A stretch of 64,000 nucleotides of DNA. Origin: Actinomadura spongiicola (lineage in GTDB: Bacteria > Actinomycetota > Actinomycetes > Streptosporangiales > Streptosporangiaceae). A program made the position numbers and the translations under genes. The DNA is taken from the NCBI RefSeq assembly GCF_003432485.1, contig NZ_QVNQ01000012.1, forward strand, positions 1 to 64,000, read 5' to 3'. The notes below the pieces were generated by a model. It was not told the origin of the DNA and searched no databases. It saw only the letters and a program-made list of their open reading frames with translations. Positions 24,301 through 32,623 of this stretch are shown piece by piece (positions within the stretch are counted from its first letter, which is position 1; every line of letters begins with the position of its first letter).

Positions 24301-26501
24301 GTCGACTGGCGGACATCCGTGAGGGTGACCTGGTGCCCATGCAGATGCGGACGCTCGTCGGCGACCGTCGACAGGTTCCGCTGCCGGTCCTCGATCAGGC
24401 CTACTACGCCGGTGACCGGCATATCGATGTTCCCGACTCCGTCACTCCGGAGCTGGCCGAACTCGTCGGCTACTTCATGGGGGACGGGAGCCTCCACGCG
24501 AAGGGCCTGCGACTGTGCGTGGCGGACGACTCGTTCGACGTCGCCGAGCGGTTGCAGATTCTCGCGAAGGACTTGTTCGGCATCACGCCCGTCGTGGTCG
24601 AACAGCAGGGATATCGCGAGGTGACCCTCTCATCCATGCGGCTCGCCCGGTGGTGGAAGGCGGCGGGCTTCGCGAAGGACCTGCCCGGCGCCGACCATTC
24701 GGGCAAGGGCTGGACGCCCCGGGTGCCCTCCGCGATCCTCGAAACGAACGACGTCGAGGTCTACGCCGGGTTCCTGCGGGGGCTCTTCGAGGCGGACGGG
24801 ACGGTGACCGAAGGCGTCCCCAGCCTGTCGACCGCCTCCGAGTCCTTCGCGGGCGAAATTCGGACGCTGCTGCTCGCGCTGGGCCTCGCAACGACCACAC
24901 GTACGACCGTCAGCGGCTTCGGTGGGGACATCTACCAGGTCCGTATCCGGAACCTCGACCATGCGTTGAGCTTCGACGAGATCGTGGGCTTCATCGGTGA
25001 GCGGAAGGCGCGGCTCATGGCCGCGTTGGAACCGGCGCGATCCGCGAAGAACGACTATGTGGTGCTCTCTCGGACTGATTGGGACGAGATCGTTCCGGTG
25101 GGTCATCCCTTGAGGGCCACCGTCCTCCAGTCGATCCGGAAGAACGGTGGCGTCCCCCGGATGGTGGCGCGCTCCCTCTTCACCGAGACGTTCCATGAGC
25201 GGCTCGGACACGCGCTGGAGTACCTGTTCGAGCGCGTGGCGGCCAATGAGGACGGCGGCGTCCAGCCGACGTACGACCTGTCCGTGCCGGAGAACGTCAC
25301 TTACGTGGCCAACGGCATGGTGAGCCATAACACCATCGGATTGATGATGGACTGCGATACGACCGGTATCGAGCCCGATCTCGCGTTGATGAAGTTCAAG
25401 AAGCTCGTCGGCGGCGGGTCCATGCAGATCGTCAACCTGACGGTGCCGCGGGCGCTGGAGAAGCTCGGTTACCAGCAGGAGCAGATCGAGGCGATCGTCG
25501 AGTACATCTCCGAGCACGGGCACGTCGTGGACGCGCCCGGGCTGCGTCCCGAGCACTACGAGGTGTTCGACTGCGCGATGGGGGAGCGGGCGATCAGCCC
25601 GATGGGGCACGTGCGGATGATGGCGGCCGTCCAGCCGTTCCTGTCCGGCGCGATCTCCAAGACGGTGAACATGCCGGAGAAGGCGACCGTCGAGGACATC
25701 GAGAAGGTGTACTTCGAGGGGTGGCGGCTCGGCCTGAAGGCCCTGGCGATCTACCGGGACAACTGCAAGGTCGGCCAGCCGCTGTCGGCGGCGGGGAAGA
25801 AGGAGACGGTCAAGGAGGTCCCGGCGGCGACCGGGCCGACGCCGCCGGTGCGCAGGCGGCTGCCGAAGCAGCGTCCCGCGACCGTCACGCGCTTCTCCGT
25901 CGCGGGCGCCGAGGGTTACATGACCGCTTCGTCCTACCCGGACGACGGTGTCGGTGAGGTGTTCCTCAAGCTGGGCAAGCAGGGTTCCACGCTCGCCGGT
26001 GTGATGGACGCCTTCTCGATGGCGATCTCCATCAGCCTCCAGTACGGCGTGCCGCTGGAGACCTGGGTGGAGAAGTTCACCAACATGCGGTTCGAGCCCG
26101 CCGGGATGACCGACGACCCGGACATCCGCATGGCCACCTCGGTGATGGACTACATCTTCCGTCGGCTGGCCCTCGATCACCTGCCCTACGAGGAGCGTGC
26201 GGGTCTCGGCATCCTGTCCGCCGAGGAGCGCGCGATGCAGGCCAACGGAGAGGACCCCGCCGCCCTGCACGCCGAGGACGAGGTCGACCACGAGTCCCTG
26301 GCGCAGTCCGCGGCGATCGCCCGGCCCGCGGCGCCGGTGTCCGCTCCGGCGAGCGAGGCGCACTCGTCCATGGAGGTCATCGAGAGCCGGCAGGGCCGTA
26401 CCGCGGACGCGCCGTTGTGCCTCACCTGCGGGACGAAGATGCGCCCGGCGGGCAGCTGCTACGTGTGTGAGGGCTGCGGCTCCACCAGCGGATGCAGCTG
26501 A
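21321..26501 (+). CDS. nrdJ: Adenosylcobalamin-dependent (class II) ribonucleotide reductase interrupted by two inteins
   Basis: The precursor has 1726 residues; removing the two inteins leaves 938, the usual size of actinobacterial NrdJ. It reduces ribonucleotides to deoxyribonucleotides with vitamin B12 and does not need oxygen. Exteins: 21321-21788, 22863-24041 and 25332-26501. The active site is intact: the first redox Cys follows intein 1 (SA|CFILSVDD), the radical Cys is in SNPCSEYM with the second redox Cys in SSCNLAS, LAPTG|TIGLMMDCDTTG follows intein 2, and the C-terminal zinc/redox tail has CLTCG and CVCEGCGS. ATG 21321 has GGGGAAGG in front. It is in an operon with nrdR. Protein splicing is required before the enzyme can work, as both inteins sit at conserved active-site segments. 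Confidence 0.95.
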   Translation: MTETVSGSAARRGKGGRKGLKVERIFTTPGVHPYDELRWERRDVVMTNWRDGSVNFEQRGVEFPDFWSVNAVNIVTSKYFRGAVGTPQREWSLKQLVDRVVRMYTDTGLKEGYFASEQDAEIFDHELKYALVHQLFSFNSPVWFNVGTKSPQQVSACLPYDSLVSTPAGLVPIGRLVEQDAVGAKVYDAQGLTRVVATKANGVKDVLRVHTKAGYTLDVTADHLVWKATGAGTGRFVPAGELKVGDQLEWHRRDAFGESEITPRGFAEAALAGWLQSDGFVGRYENGTNRSLTIEAMTVTDAEREWVQRHLNVVFPDVHRHERTVETQDPTLDCRRTRLYGNVLQEFVDEWGLMARGVDMVVPERLFTAPLPDVAAYLRSIFQAEGFVSARPSSTVIEVDMISEKLIRGMQRLLLRFGIFSRVGFKEDARADRHGCWTLRIQNAGDRRIFADEIGFVDPAKALKMHQGFDKPGRPAHPTKRLEIAKVEHLGPMDVYDIQTESGEFLSDNIRVHNCFILSVDDTMESILDWYKEEGVIFKGGSGAGLNLSRIRSSKELLSSGGTASGPVSFMRGADASAGTIKSGGATRRAAKMVVLDVDHPDIEEFIETKAREEDKIRALRDAGFDMDLGGKDIGSVQYQNANNSVRVSDEFMHAVESDGEFGLRARMTGEVVETVKAKDLFRLMAQAAWECADPGIQYDDTINDWHTNPETGRITASNPCSEYMSLDNSSCNLASINLLKFLTDEGTFDVPKFVKLTELIITAMDVSITFADFPTEKIAETTRDYRQLGIGYANLGALLMATGHAYDSEGGRAIAAAITSLMTGVAYRRSAELAGVVGPYVGYARNAEGHKRVMRKHAAANDGIRTLDAMDKAIHAAAAKQWQECLKVGEKHGYRNAQASLLAPTGCLTGDTLVTTDRGLMRLSEIGDVYGDRWQDLDMVVSTDEGPRQATKFFVNGEEPTRLIRTGGGYTIQGTLTHRVKVVEAGTGAWVWRRLADIREGDLVPMQMRTLVGDRRQVPLPVLDQAYYAGDRHIDVPDSVTPELAELVGYFMGDGSLHAKGLRLCVADDSFDVAERLQILAKDLFGITPVVVEQQGYREVTLSSMRLARWWKAAGFAKDLPGADHSGKGWTPRVPSAILETNDVEVYAGFLRGLFEADGTVTEGVPSLSTASESFAGEIRTLLLALGLATTTRTTVSGFGGDIYQVRIRNLDHALSFDEIVGFIGERKARLMAALEPARSAKNDYVVLSRTDWDEIVPVGHPLRATVLQSIRKNGGVPRMVARSLFTETFHERLGHALEYLFERVAANEDGGVQPTYDLSVPENVTYVANGMVSHNTIGLMMDCDTTGIEPDLALMKFKKLVGGGSMQIVNLTVPRALEKLGYQQEQIEAIVEYISEHGHVVDAPGLRPEHYEVFDCAMGERAISPMGHVRMMAAVQPFLSGAISKTVNMPEKATVEDIEKVYFEGWRLGLKALAIYRDNCKVGQPLSAAGKKETVKEVPAATGPTPPVRRRLPKQRPATVTRFSVAGAEGYMTASSYPDDGVGEVFLKLGKQGSTLAGVMDAFSMAISISLQYGVPLETWVEKFTNMRFEPAGMTDDPDIRMATSVMDYIFRRLALDHLPYEERAGLGILSAEERAMQANGEDPAALHAEDEVDHESLAQSAAIARPAAPVSAPASEAHSSMEVIESRQGRTADAPLCLTCGTKMRPAGSCYVCEGCGSTSGCS
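21789..22862 (+). other. Intein 1 in NrdJ with LAGLIDADG-type homing endonuclease motifs
   Basis: An in-frame 358-residue insertion, Cys1 (CLPYDSLVSTPAG) to the C-terminal RVHN, followed by Cys +1 of the extein. Splicing motifs: block A at the start, block B DVTADHLV with the TxxH pattern, block F VYDIQTESGEFL and block G VHN|C. In the middle are two dodecapeptide motifs, LAGWLQSDGFV and LRSIFQAEGFV, each keeping one acidic residue (Asp, Glu), so a LAGLIDADG endonuclease may be active. The insertion point is directly before the first redox cysteine of the reductase. Confidence 0.93.
24042..25331 (+). other. Intein 2 in NrdJ with LAGLIDADG-type homing endonuclease motifs
   Basis: An in-frame 430-residue insertion from CLTGDTLVTTDRG to MVSHN, followed by Thr +1 of the extein (TIGLMMDCD). 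Splicing blocks: A at the start, B with TLTH (GYTIQGTLTHRV), F TYDLSVPENVTYVANG, G SHN|T. The endonuclease motifs LVGYFMGDGSL and LRGLFEADGTV are near-canonical and both keep the catalytic Asp. It differs in sequence, length and insertion point from intein 1, so the two entered independently. Confidence 0.95.
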
Positions 26502-26521
26502 AGCGTTGAAGCAGCGGGGCA

Positions 26522-26547
26522 GGGGAGTCGATTTCGGTCGGCTCCCC
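26522..26547 (+). terminator. Hairpin terminator after nrdJ
   Basis: GGGGAGTCGA, loop TTTCGG, TCGGCTCCCC (one G-U pair), 20 bp after the nrdJ stop. Outer bases can extend the stem. It ends the nrdRJ operon before the convergent gene. Confidence 0.7.
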
Positions 26548-26601
26548 GTCCTGCGTTTCCGGCTGAAGTGGTGTCTTGGGGCCGCTGTTCTCGTTCTGTG
26601 G

Positions 26602-27354
26602 TCAGCGGGTCTTATCCGTTGGTTCGTCTAGCGGTGTTCGCTCGGTTTCCAAGGCGGAGATGACGGAGAAGGCCGCGTCGCAGGTGCCGCACGTCGCGTC
26701 GCCGAAAACGTGTGTGAGGCCCCAGGCGAGCCTTGGTCGGGCGTCCCGCACGGCTGCGTGGTGCAGGTGCCGTTGGACGTGCCCCAGGTCGTCCGGGGAG
26801 GCCGGGCGGAGCGGGATGGGGTGGACGTCACCGAGGTCCCAGTCGCGAATGGACGAGTAACAGCCGTAGTCCCCGATCACGATGCTGACCTTGTCGGAGC
26901 ACCGGGGGCAGGGGACGTCACAGCAGAAGTCCAGGAAATCGTCCAGCAGGTCGCTCAGCATGGGAAAGCCGTCCAGTGCCAGTTTTGCGCGGAAGAGGGC
27001 CCCGTAGTCGGCCGGATTTCCCGACAGGCATTCGTCGGCTGAGGCGCTGAGGATGGTGACGGGACGGCGGAGTTCCTCCTTCTCGTTCAGAGGTCGCCCT
27101 TCTCGTAGACCGGCTCCGTAGATCGCGCCGGCGAGTTCGACCGCGCGAGGTCGCACCGCCCGGTTCGCGTGTCGGGCGAGCGAGGCCAGCGGCGGTATCG
27201 CCGCGATGCCCGCGTCGCAGGTGGTCCCCTGGTGCCAGAGCCGGGTCCAGAGCTCTGCCCAGGCATCGTCGGCGCCGGTCTCCGCCGCCTGGAGCAGTGC
27301 GGGGACATCGTGTGCCGGGCCGTACACATCGTGCAGGCGTGCCCAGTCGATCAT
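26602..27354 (-). CDS. Conserved protein of unknown function, HEAT-like N-terminus
   Basis: A 250-residue protein that begins MIDWARLHDVYGPAHDVP, followed by alpha-helical repeats (AIPPLASLARHANRAVRPRAVEL) resembling HEAT units. A CPRC pair near residue 160 and CGTC near residue 228 might bind zinc. No signal peptide. I do not recognise a function; similar proteins occur in streptomycetes as hypothetical. ATG 27354 is the first start before the conserved region; the upstream open frame is arginine/proline-rich and looks like a shadow of the pirin gene end. It follows the pirin gene on the same strand after 35 bp. Confidence 0.72.
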   Translation of the reverse strand: MIDWARLHDVYGPAHDVPALLQAAETGADDAWAELWTRLWHQGTTCDAGIAAIPPLASLARHANRAVRPRAVELAGAIYGAGLREGRPLNEKEELRRPVTILSASADECLSGNPADYGALFRAKLALDGFPMLSDLLDDFLDFCCDVPCPRCSDKVSIVIGDYGCYSSIRDWDLGDVHPIPLRPASPDDLGHVQRHLHHAAVRDARPRLAWGLTHVFGDATCGTCDAAFSVISALETERTPLDEPTDKTR

Positions 27355-27389
27355 CGTCGGAGTCAACCACGACCGTGGCGTTCGGGTGG

Positions 27390-28358
27390 TCAGCGGGTGC
27401 GGCCGCGGGGTTTCAGGGGGGTGGCGGGAAGGGTGGGTGCGGGGATCGGCGGGCCGTCGTAGCCGTGCACTTCGCCGAACCGGTCGCCGGTCATCCAGTC
27501 CTGGCGTGCTCGGGCGATCTCGTCGCCGGTGCGGGCGACGAAGTTCCACCACATGACCAGTTTCTCCGCGAAGGGTTCGCCGCCCAGGAGGACGACTCCG
27601 CTGTCGCCATCGGCCGCCCGGAGGGGGAGTTCGCGGCGGCCCGAGCCGAGGTACAGCATGGAGCCCGGCTCAACGAGCATTCCGTCTATTTCCGTTATTC
27701 CGGACATGGTGAGGGCGGCGTACTCGAAGTCGGGTTCGACCGGCAGGCGCGCCTCGGCTCCGTCCGCCAGGGCGAGGTCCGCGCCCATGATCGGGGTGAA
27801 GGCGGTGCCGGGGGACGTGGCCGTGTCGAGCCGTCCGAGGATCACCGTGGCGTCGAAGCCGGGGGCGCGCACGGTGGGGAGTTCGGGGTGGTGTTCGAAG
27901 GCGGGGTCGGTGTCGCGGTGGGTGTCGGGGAGTGCGACCCACAGTTGGGCCCCGTGCAGGAGGGGGGCGTGTGTACGCGGTGACTCCTCCGAGTGGGCGA
28001 TGGCGCGTCCGGCGGTCATCAGTCCGAGTTGTCTGGGACGGACGGTCTGGAGGCTGCCCAGGCTGTCGCGGTGCAGGACTTCGCCCTCGTGGAGCCAGCT
28101 CACCGTCTGCAGTCCTACGTGCGGGTGCGGGGGCACCTGCATGCCGGGTTCGTCGGTGATGTCGTCCGGGCCGTAGTGGTCGACGAAGCACCAGGCGCCG
28201 ACCATGCGGCGTCCCAGGCTGGGCAGTAGCCGGCGGACGACCGTGCTCTCGCCGAGCGGGACGCGCCGTGGAGGTAGGAGTTCGCGCACGGGACGGCCCG
28301 GCACGTCGTCCCGTCCGCCGCACTCGACCGTCTTCGGTCGAACATCGAGGTTGCTCAC
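27390..28358 (-). CDS. Pirin family protein
   Basis: A 322-residue bicupin of the pirin family. The metal-binding set is visible in PPHPHVGLQTV and the later HSEESPRTH. Some bacterial pirins act as quercetin 2,3-dioxygenases or as regulators of pyruvate metabolism; which applies here is unknown. GTG 28358 (VSNLDVRPKTVECGG) is chosen because the conserved part starts there; the open frame to 28466 overlaps the divergent lipoate ligase gene. A 7-bp inverted repeat lies in the 93-bp space between the two start codons. Confidence 0.85.
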   Translation of the reverse strand: MSNLDVRPKTVECGGRDDVPGRPVRELLPPRRVPLGESTVVRRLLPSLGRRMVGAWCFVDHYGPDDITDEPGMQVPPHPHVGLQTVSWLHEGEVLHRDSLGSLQTVRPRQLGLMTAGRAIAHSEESPRTHAPLLHGAQLWVALPDTHRDTDPAFEHHPELPTVRAPGFDATVILGRLDTATSPGTAFTPIMGADLALADGAEARLPVEPDFEYAALTMSGITEIDGMLVEPGSMLYLGSGRRELPLRAADGDSGVVLLGGEPFAEKLVMWWNFVARTGDEIARARQDWMTGDRFGEVHGYDGPPIPAPTLPATPLKPRGRTR

Positions 28359-28386
28359 CTGCGCCGTCCTTCCGCGATCGCCACCG

Positions 28387-28415
28387 TTGACGGTTCCCCG
28401 CGACCCGTCCGTCAA
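28387..28415. promoter_or_regulatory. Inverted repeat between pirin and lipoate ligase genes
   Basis: TTGACGG (28387-28393) and CCGTCAA (28409-28415), perfect 7-bp arms with a 15-base spacer, centrally placed in the divergent promoter region. It could be an operator for both genes. Confidence 0.4.
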
Positions 28416-28451
28416 GCCGACCGGAATCAGCGGTCGGACGGCGGGGTTCGA

Positions 28452-29510
28452 ATGTACGTGATGCACGGTGAGTACAAGGTTCCCGGTGGCAAGCTCGTCG
28501 TCGCCGATGTGGACGTGGTGGACGGCCTCCTGCGCGGGCCGAGGATCAGTGGCGACTTCTTCATGGAACCCGACAGGGCCTTGGAGGACATCAACGCGGC
28601 ACTAGAGGGCCTTCCCGCGGGGTTGGACGCCAAGGCGATCGGCGAGCGCGTCGAGGCGGGTCTGCCGGAGGGCACGGTGATGCTCGGCATCACCGCGGAG
28701 GCGGTGGGGATCGCGGTGCGGCGTGCCGTCACGCGGGCGTCCGACTGGCGCGACCACCCCTGGCGGCTGGTTCACGAGGCGCCGCAGGAGCCGGCGCTGC
28801 ACATGGCGCTGGACCAGGTGCTCGCCGAGGAGGTGGGCGCGGGACGGCGCCCGCCGACGCTGCGGGTGTGGGAGTGGGCGTCGCCCGCGGTGGTCATCGG
28901 GAGTTTCCAGTCGCTGCGGAACGAGGTCGACGCCGAGGCGGCCGGACGGTACGGCGTGGAGGTCGTCCGCCGTATCAGTGGCGGCGGCGCGATGTTCATC
29001 GAGCCCGGCAACACGATCACCTATTCGCTGTACGCGCCGGAGTCGCTGGTGGCGGGCATGTCGTTCGTGGAGAGCTACGCGTTCCTGGACGACTGGGTGC
29101 TCGGCGCGCTCGGCGAGTTGGGGATCAAGGCGTGGTACCAGCCGTTGAACGACATCACGTCCGACCAGGGCAAGATCGCGGGTGCGGCGCAGAAGCGGCT
29201 CGCCGCCGGCACGGTGCTGCACCATGTGACGATGGCCTACGACATCGACGCCGAGAAGATGCTGCGGGTGTTGCGGATCGGCAGGGAGAAGATCTCCGAC
29301 AAGGGGGTCGCCAGCGCGGTGAAGCGGGTGGATCCGCTGCGCCGCCAGACCGGTCTCGCCCGCGAGGAGATCATCGATCGGATGATCGCGCATTTTCGGG
29401 GCCGGTACGGCCTGGTCGACGATCGTCTGGGCGAGGACGAGGTGCGGCTGGCCCGGAAGTACGTGACCGACAAGTTCAGCACGCGGGAATGGACGGCTCG
29501 CGTCCCCTGA
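28452..29510 (+). CDS. Lipoate-protein ligase with accessory domain at the N-terminus
   Basis: A 352-residue protein that joins lipoate (or a related acid) to the lysine of 2-oxoacid dehydrogenase E2 or GcvH proteins. The first ~95 residues (HGEYKVPGGKLVVADVDV ... RISGDFFMEP) resemble the separate accessory domain LplB of Thermoplasma-type ligases or the C-terminal domain of E. coli LplA. The catalytic BPL/LplA domain follows (RRISGGGAMFIEPGNTITYS, and DQGKIAGAAQ with the lipoate-binding lysine). The order is thus the reverse of E. coli LplA. ATG 28452 or 28461 may be the start. It is divergent from pirin. Confidence 0.83.
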   Translation: MYVMHGEYKVPGGKLVVADVDVVDGLLRGPRISGDFFMEPDRALEDINAALEGLPAGLDAKAIGERVEAGLPEGTVMLGITAEAVGIAVRRAVTRASDWRDHPWRLVHEAPQEPALHMALDQVLAEEVGAGRRPPTLRVWEWASPAVVIGSFQSLRNEVDAEAAGRYGVEVVRRISGGGAMFIEPGNTITYSLYAPESLVAGMSFVESYAFLDDWVLGALGELGIKAWYQPLNDITSDQGKIAGAAQKRLAAGTVLHHVTMAYDIDAEKMLRVLRIGREKISDKGVASAVKRVDPLRRQTGLAREEIIDRMIAHFRGRYGLVDDRLGEDEVRLARKYVTDKFSTREWTARVP

Positions 29511-29696
29511 GGCCGGTCGAGGGCCGGTTTCTGTGGGTGGGGGCGTCGTGTCCTGTCCGGTGGGCGGTGCCCCGAAACGGGGGTCGACGGTCGGACCGGA
29601 ACTCCCGGTGGTTTCCGTGCGTCCCTCATGGCAGGTCGCGGGGCCCGTGCGAGGGCCCGTAGGTTTGGGGACATCGATCGATGATGGGGAGCGTTC

Positions 29697-31106
29697 ATGT
29701 CGATGCAGAAGGGCGCCAACACCGCGGTGCCGGTTCCCTCGGTCCGGGTCGAACTGGGGTGGCAGGGTGGTCCGGGCGTTCCGGACGCGGACGCGTCCGC
29801 GCTCCTGCTGGCGGACACGGGTCGGGTGCGTTCGGACGATGACTTCGTCTTCTACAACCAACCGGCGCACAAGTCGGGCGCGGTCCGGCATGACGGCAAA
29901 CAGCGGGGGCCGACGGTCCTGGACGTCCTGTCGATCGATCTCGACCGCGTCGAACCCGCCATCGACAAGATCGTCGTGGCGGCGTCGTCGGACGGCGGGA
30001 CGTTCGGTCAGTTCCAGGGGCTGTACGTCCGCGTGGTGGACGCCGGAGCGGGAACGGAGGTCGCGCGGTTCGACAGCCAGGGCGCCACGACCGAGACGGC
30101 GTTCGTGCTCGGGGAGCTGTACCGGCGGCAGGGCGCGTGGAAGTTCCGCGCGGTCGGCCAGGGCTACGACTCGGGTCTCGCCGGTCTGGCCACCGACTTC
30201 GGCATCTCGGTCGACGACCCCGGCCAGGCCGCCGCGCCTCCGCCGCCCGCGCCCCCTCCCGCGCCGACGCCCCCTCCCGCGCCCGCGCAGCCGCAGGCGG
30301 CGCCGCCTCCGCCGCCCGCCGGCCAGTACGCGCCCCCGCCCCCGCCGCCCGGTGGCCAGTACGTGCCTCCGCCGCCCGGTGGGCAGTACACGCCGCCTCC
30401 GCCGCCGGGCGGCCAGTACGCGCCACCCTCCCCTCCGCCTCCGCCCGCGCCGCCCCAGGCGCCGCAGCGGCAGGGCGCCGCGATCTCGCTGACCAAGAAC
30501 TCTCCGTCGGTGTCGCTCACCAAGCACGGCGCGACGTCCGGTCACATGCGGGTCAATCTCAACTGGACCGCGCGTGAGGGCGTCGCCAAGGGACGGTTCG
30601 GCAAGCGGCGCCGGGGCGTCGACCTCGACCTCGACCTGTGCTGCCTCTGGGAGCTGAAGAACGGTCAGAAGGGCATCATCCACGCGCTCGGCGACATGGG
30701 CGCCCTGGAACGCCCGCCGTACATCAAGCTCGACAAGGACGACCGGACGGGCGCGGTCGAGACGGGCGAGAACCTGCACATCAACCTCGACCACACCGCG
30801 GACTTCAAGCGGATCCTGGTGTTCGCCGAGATCTACGACGGTGCCGACGACTTCCGTGGCCTGGACGCGGTCGCGACGCTGTACCCGGTGGGCGCGCCGC
30901 CGATCGACATGCGCATGGACGACTGCGTCGACGCGTCCCGTGACGCGGTCCTCGCTCTCATCGAGAACGTGAACGGCGAACTGGTCGTCCGCAGGGAGGG
31001 CCGGTTCATCCTGCCGCCCCCCGGCCGTCCCCGCTGGGGGAAGATGACGGTCGACCAGGCGTACGGGTGGAACCTGGAGTGGGTCGCCTCACGCGGTAAG
31101 GACTGA
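29697..31106 (+). CDS. TerD/TerA-like stress protein with proline-rich linker
   Basis: A 469-residue protein with two TerD-superfamily domains. The N-terminal one (about 1-177; [60 protein letters not shown]) has the acidic residues used for calcium in TerD proteins. Residues about 180-255 are a Pro/Gly/Gln/Tyr-rich linker with repeats of PPPGGQY. The C-terminal half ([16 protein letters not shown] ... [19 protein letters not shown]) resembles TerA. It is probably cytoplasmic, linked to tellurite/oxidative or envelope stress. ATG 29697 follows GGGGAG. The linker DNA is simple-sequence and could vary in length. Confidence 0.82.
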   Translation: MSMQKGANTAVPVPSVRVELGWQGGPGVPDADASALLLADTGRVRSDDDFVFYNQPAHKSGAVRHDGKQRGPTVLDVLSIDLDRVEPAIDKIVVAASSDGGTFGQFQGLYVRVVDAGAGTEVARFDSQGATTETAFVLGELYRRQGAWKFRAVGQGYDSGLAGLATDFGISVDDPGQAAAPPPPAPPPAPTPPPAPAQPQAAPPPPPAGQYAPPPPPPGGQYVPPPPGGQYTPPPPPGGQYAPPSPPPPPAPPQAPQRQGAAISLTKNSPSVSLTKHGATSGHMRVNLNWTAREGVAKGRFGKRRRGVDLDLDLCCLWELKNGQKGIIHALGDMGALERPPYIKLDKDDRTGAVETGENLHINLDHTADFKRILVFAEIYDGADDFRGLDAVATLYPVGAPPIDMRMDDCVDASRDAVLALIENVNGELVVRREGRFILPPPGRPRWGKMTVDQAYGWNLEWVASRGKD

Positions 31107-31199
31107 ACGTCCCCTGTCTGCATGTGTGCTGGTACGGGCCCGGACGTTGGCTGATCCTGCCGATTGCTCCGGGCCCGATGGCGAGGGTAGGAACGTCGC

Positions 31200-31862
31200 A
31201 TGAGCTCTGAGCGGCAGTATCCAGTTGTTCCCGCACCGCGTTTCGAGGTTCCGGAGGGGGAGGCGGTTCAGCGTGTGGAGGCGTTCGCCGACACGATGAC
31301 GTTGCGCCGTACCGTGCGCGACTTCTCCCGACGCCCCGTGCCGATGGACGTCATCGACCACGCGATCCGTGCGGCGGCGACCGCTCCGAGCGGCGCCAAC
31401 CTGCAACCGTGGCGGTTCGTGGTCGTCACCGATCCGGAACGCAAGCGGAGGCTCAGGGCGGCTGCGGAGCAGGAGGAACGCGAGTTCTATGAACGGCGCG
31501 CCTCCCAGGAGTGGCTCGACGCGCTGGCGCCGTTGGGAACCGACTGGCGTAAGCCGTTCCTGGAGGACGCCCCGGCCGTCATCGTGGTCTTCGAGGTGCA
31601 CAAGGGTCCGGAGACGCCGCGTCCCTACTACGTGAAGGAGTCGGTGGGGATCGCCGTGGGGTTCCTGCTGGCGGGACTGCATCAGGCGGGCCTGGCGACC
31701 CTCACGCACACGCCGAGCCCCATGCGGTTCCTGAACGAGGTGTGCGACCGTCCGCAGGAGGAACGGGCCTACGTCGTGATCCCGGTCGGGTATCCGGCCG
31801 ACGACGCGATGGTGCCCGACATCACGCGGAAACCGGTGGAGGACGTCATCGTCCGGCTGTGA
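31200..31862 (+). CDS. Nitroreductase-family FMN oxidoreductase
   Basis: A 220-residue member of the nitroreductase family that uses FMN and NAD(P)H to reduce nitro groups, quinones or flavin-like substrates. The FMN-binding start is RRTVRDFSRRPVPMDVIDHA and AATAPSGANLQPWRFVVV near residues 38-75; the second FMN motif is near the C-terminus (YVVIPVGYPADDA). ATG 31200 follows GAGGGTAGGA. No physically linked partner suggests its substrate. Confidence 0.87.
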   Translation: MSSERQYPVVPAPRFEVPEGEAVQRVEAFADTMTLRRTVRDFSRRPVPMDVIDHAIRAAATAPSGANLQPWRFVVVTDPERKRRLRAAAEQEEREFYERRASQEWLDALAPLGTDWRKPFLEDAPAVIVVFEVHKGPETPRPYYVKESVGIAVGFLLAGLHQAGLATLTHTPSPMRFLNEVCDRPQEERAYVVIPVGYPADDAMVPDITRKPVEDVIVRL

Positions 31863-31905
31863 CCCCGCCGGGGCGGAGGGCCGCGGAGGGCGCCGCTGAG
31901 GCGAC

Positions 31906-32538
31906 CTACGCGGCCTTCAGGGAGTCGGCGAGCTTCTTGTCGCGGGCGACCCGCACCAGGGCGGCGGTCAGCCGCGCCAGGTCCTTGTCGGGCACGGTGG
32001 AGGCGAGTTCGCGGGCGTCGGTGGGAAGCCCGAGCCGTTCGGCGCCCTTCTTCACCTGGCCGTCGACGTAGGGGCGCAGCCAGGGCCAGATGGACTGGGC
32101 CTCGCGGCAGAAGATGTCCACGCCGGTGGGGCCGATGCCGGGGAACTCGCGGAGCAGTTCGGCCGCCTTGCGCGGGTCGCGTCCGGCGTCGATGGCGAGA
32201 CGTCGCAGGTCTCCCTTGTACTTGTCCTGGACGATCCGCGCGGTGTCGCCCAGGCGGGACGCGGTGCTCTCGTCGTAGCGGACGTAGTGGCCGCGTCCGA
32301 GTGCGTCGACCCGTTCCTGCCAGGTCAGTCTGCTCATTCCGCGTGGTGTTCCACCGCCCGCCTCGAACAGTTCCCGGGCGGCGGCGACGGCGATGTCGGA
32401 CGAGATGCGCGCGCTCAGCAGGTTGGCCAGGACGAGGAGTTTGAACAGTGCGGCCGGCTGGTCCTTCAGCGGGATGCCGGCCTGTTCGGCGAACGTCTCA
32501 CCGGACTCATGCAGCAACTTCTTCACGACGGTGTCCAT
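31906..32538 (-). CDS. HhH-GPD family protein (endonuclease III-like DNA repair)
   Basis: A 210-residue helix-hairpin-helix protein; the HhH motif is LREFPGIGPTGVDIFCRE about residues 125-142, followed by the GPD-type segment PWLRPYVDGQVKKGAERLGL. There is no C-terminal 4Fe-4S cluster. It resembles endonuclease III relatives common in actinobacteria, so base-excision repair is likely but the lesion is unknown. ATG 32538 is preferred over 32547 because GGGAGG lies eight bases before it. It may be cotranscribed after rnhB. Confidence 0.8.
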   Translation of the reverse strand: MDTVVKKLLHESGETFAEQAGIPLKDQPAALFKLLVLANLLSARISSDIAVAAARELFEAGGGTPRGMSRLTWQERVDALGRGHYVRYDESTASRLGDTARIVQDKYKGDLRRLAIDAGRDPRKAAELLREFPGIGPTGVDIFCREAQSIWPWLRPYVDGQVKKGAERLGLPTDARELASTVPDKDLARLTAALVRVARDKKLADSLKAA

Positions 32539-32623
32539 GGCATGCACCTCCCGTTGACGCGGCCCTACCCGGGACTGTGGCGATGACTCATGCCGGGACG
32601 CCGATCAGGGACGAGAGGCACGG

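Noticed and set aside
21789-25331. Insertions in nrdJ as pseudogene or assembly error
   Set aside because: Both insertions keep the frame, have full splicing blocks and sit at conserved extein junctions.
28602-30794. A 730-residue minus-strand frame opposite lipoate ligase and TerD genes
   Set aside because: It is antisense to two clear genes and has low-complexity arginine-rich parts.
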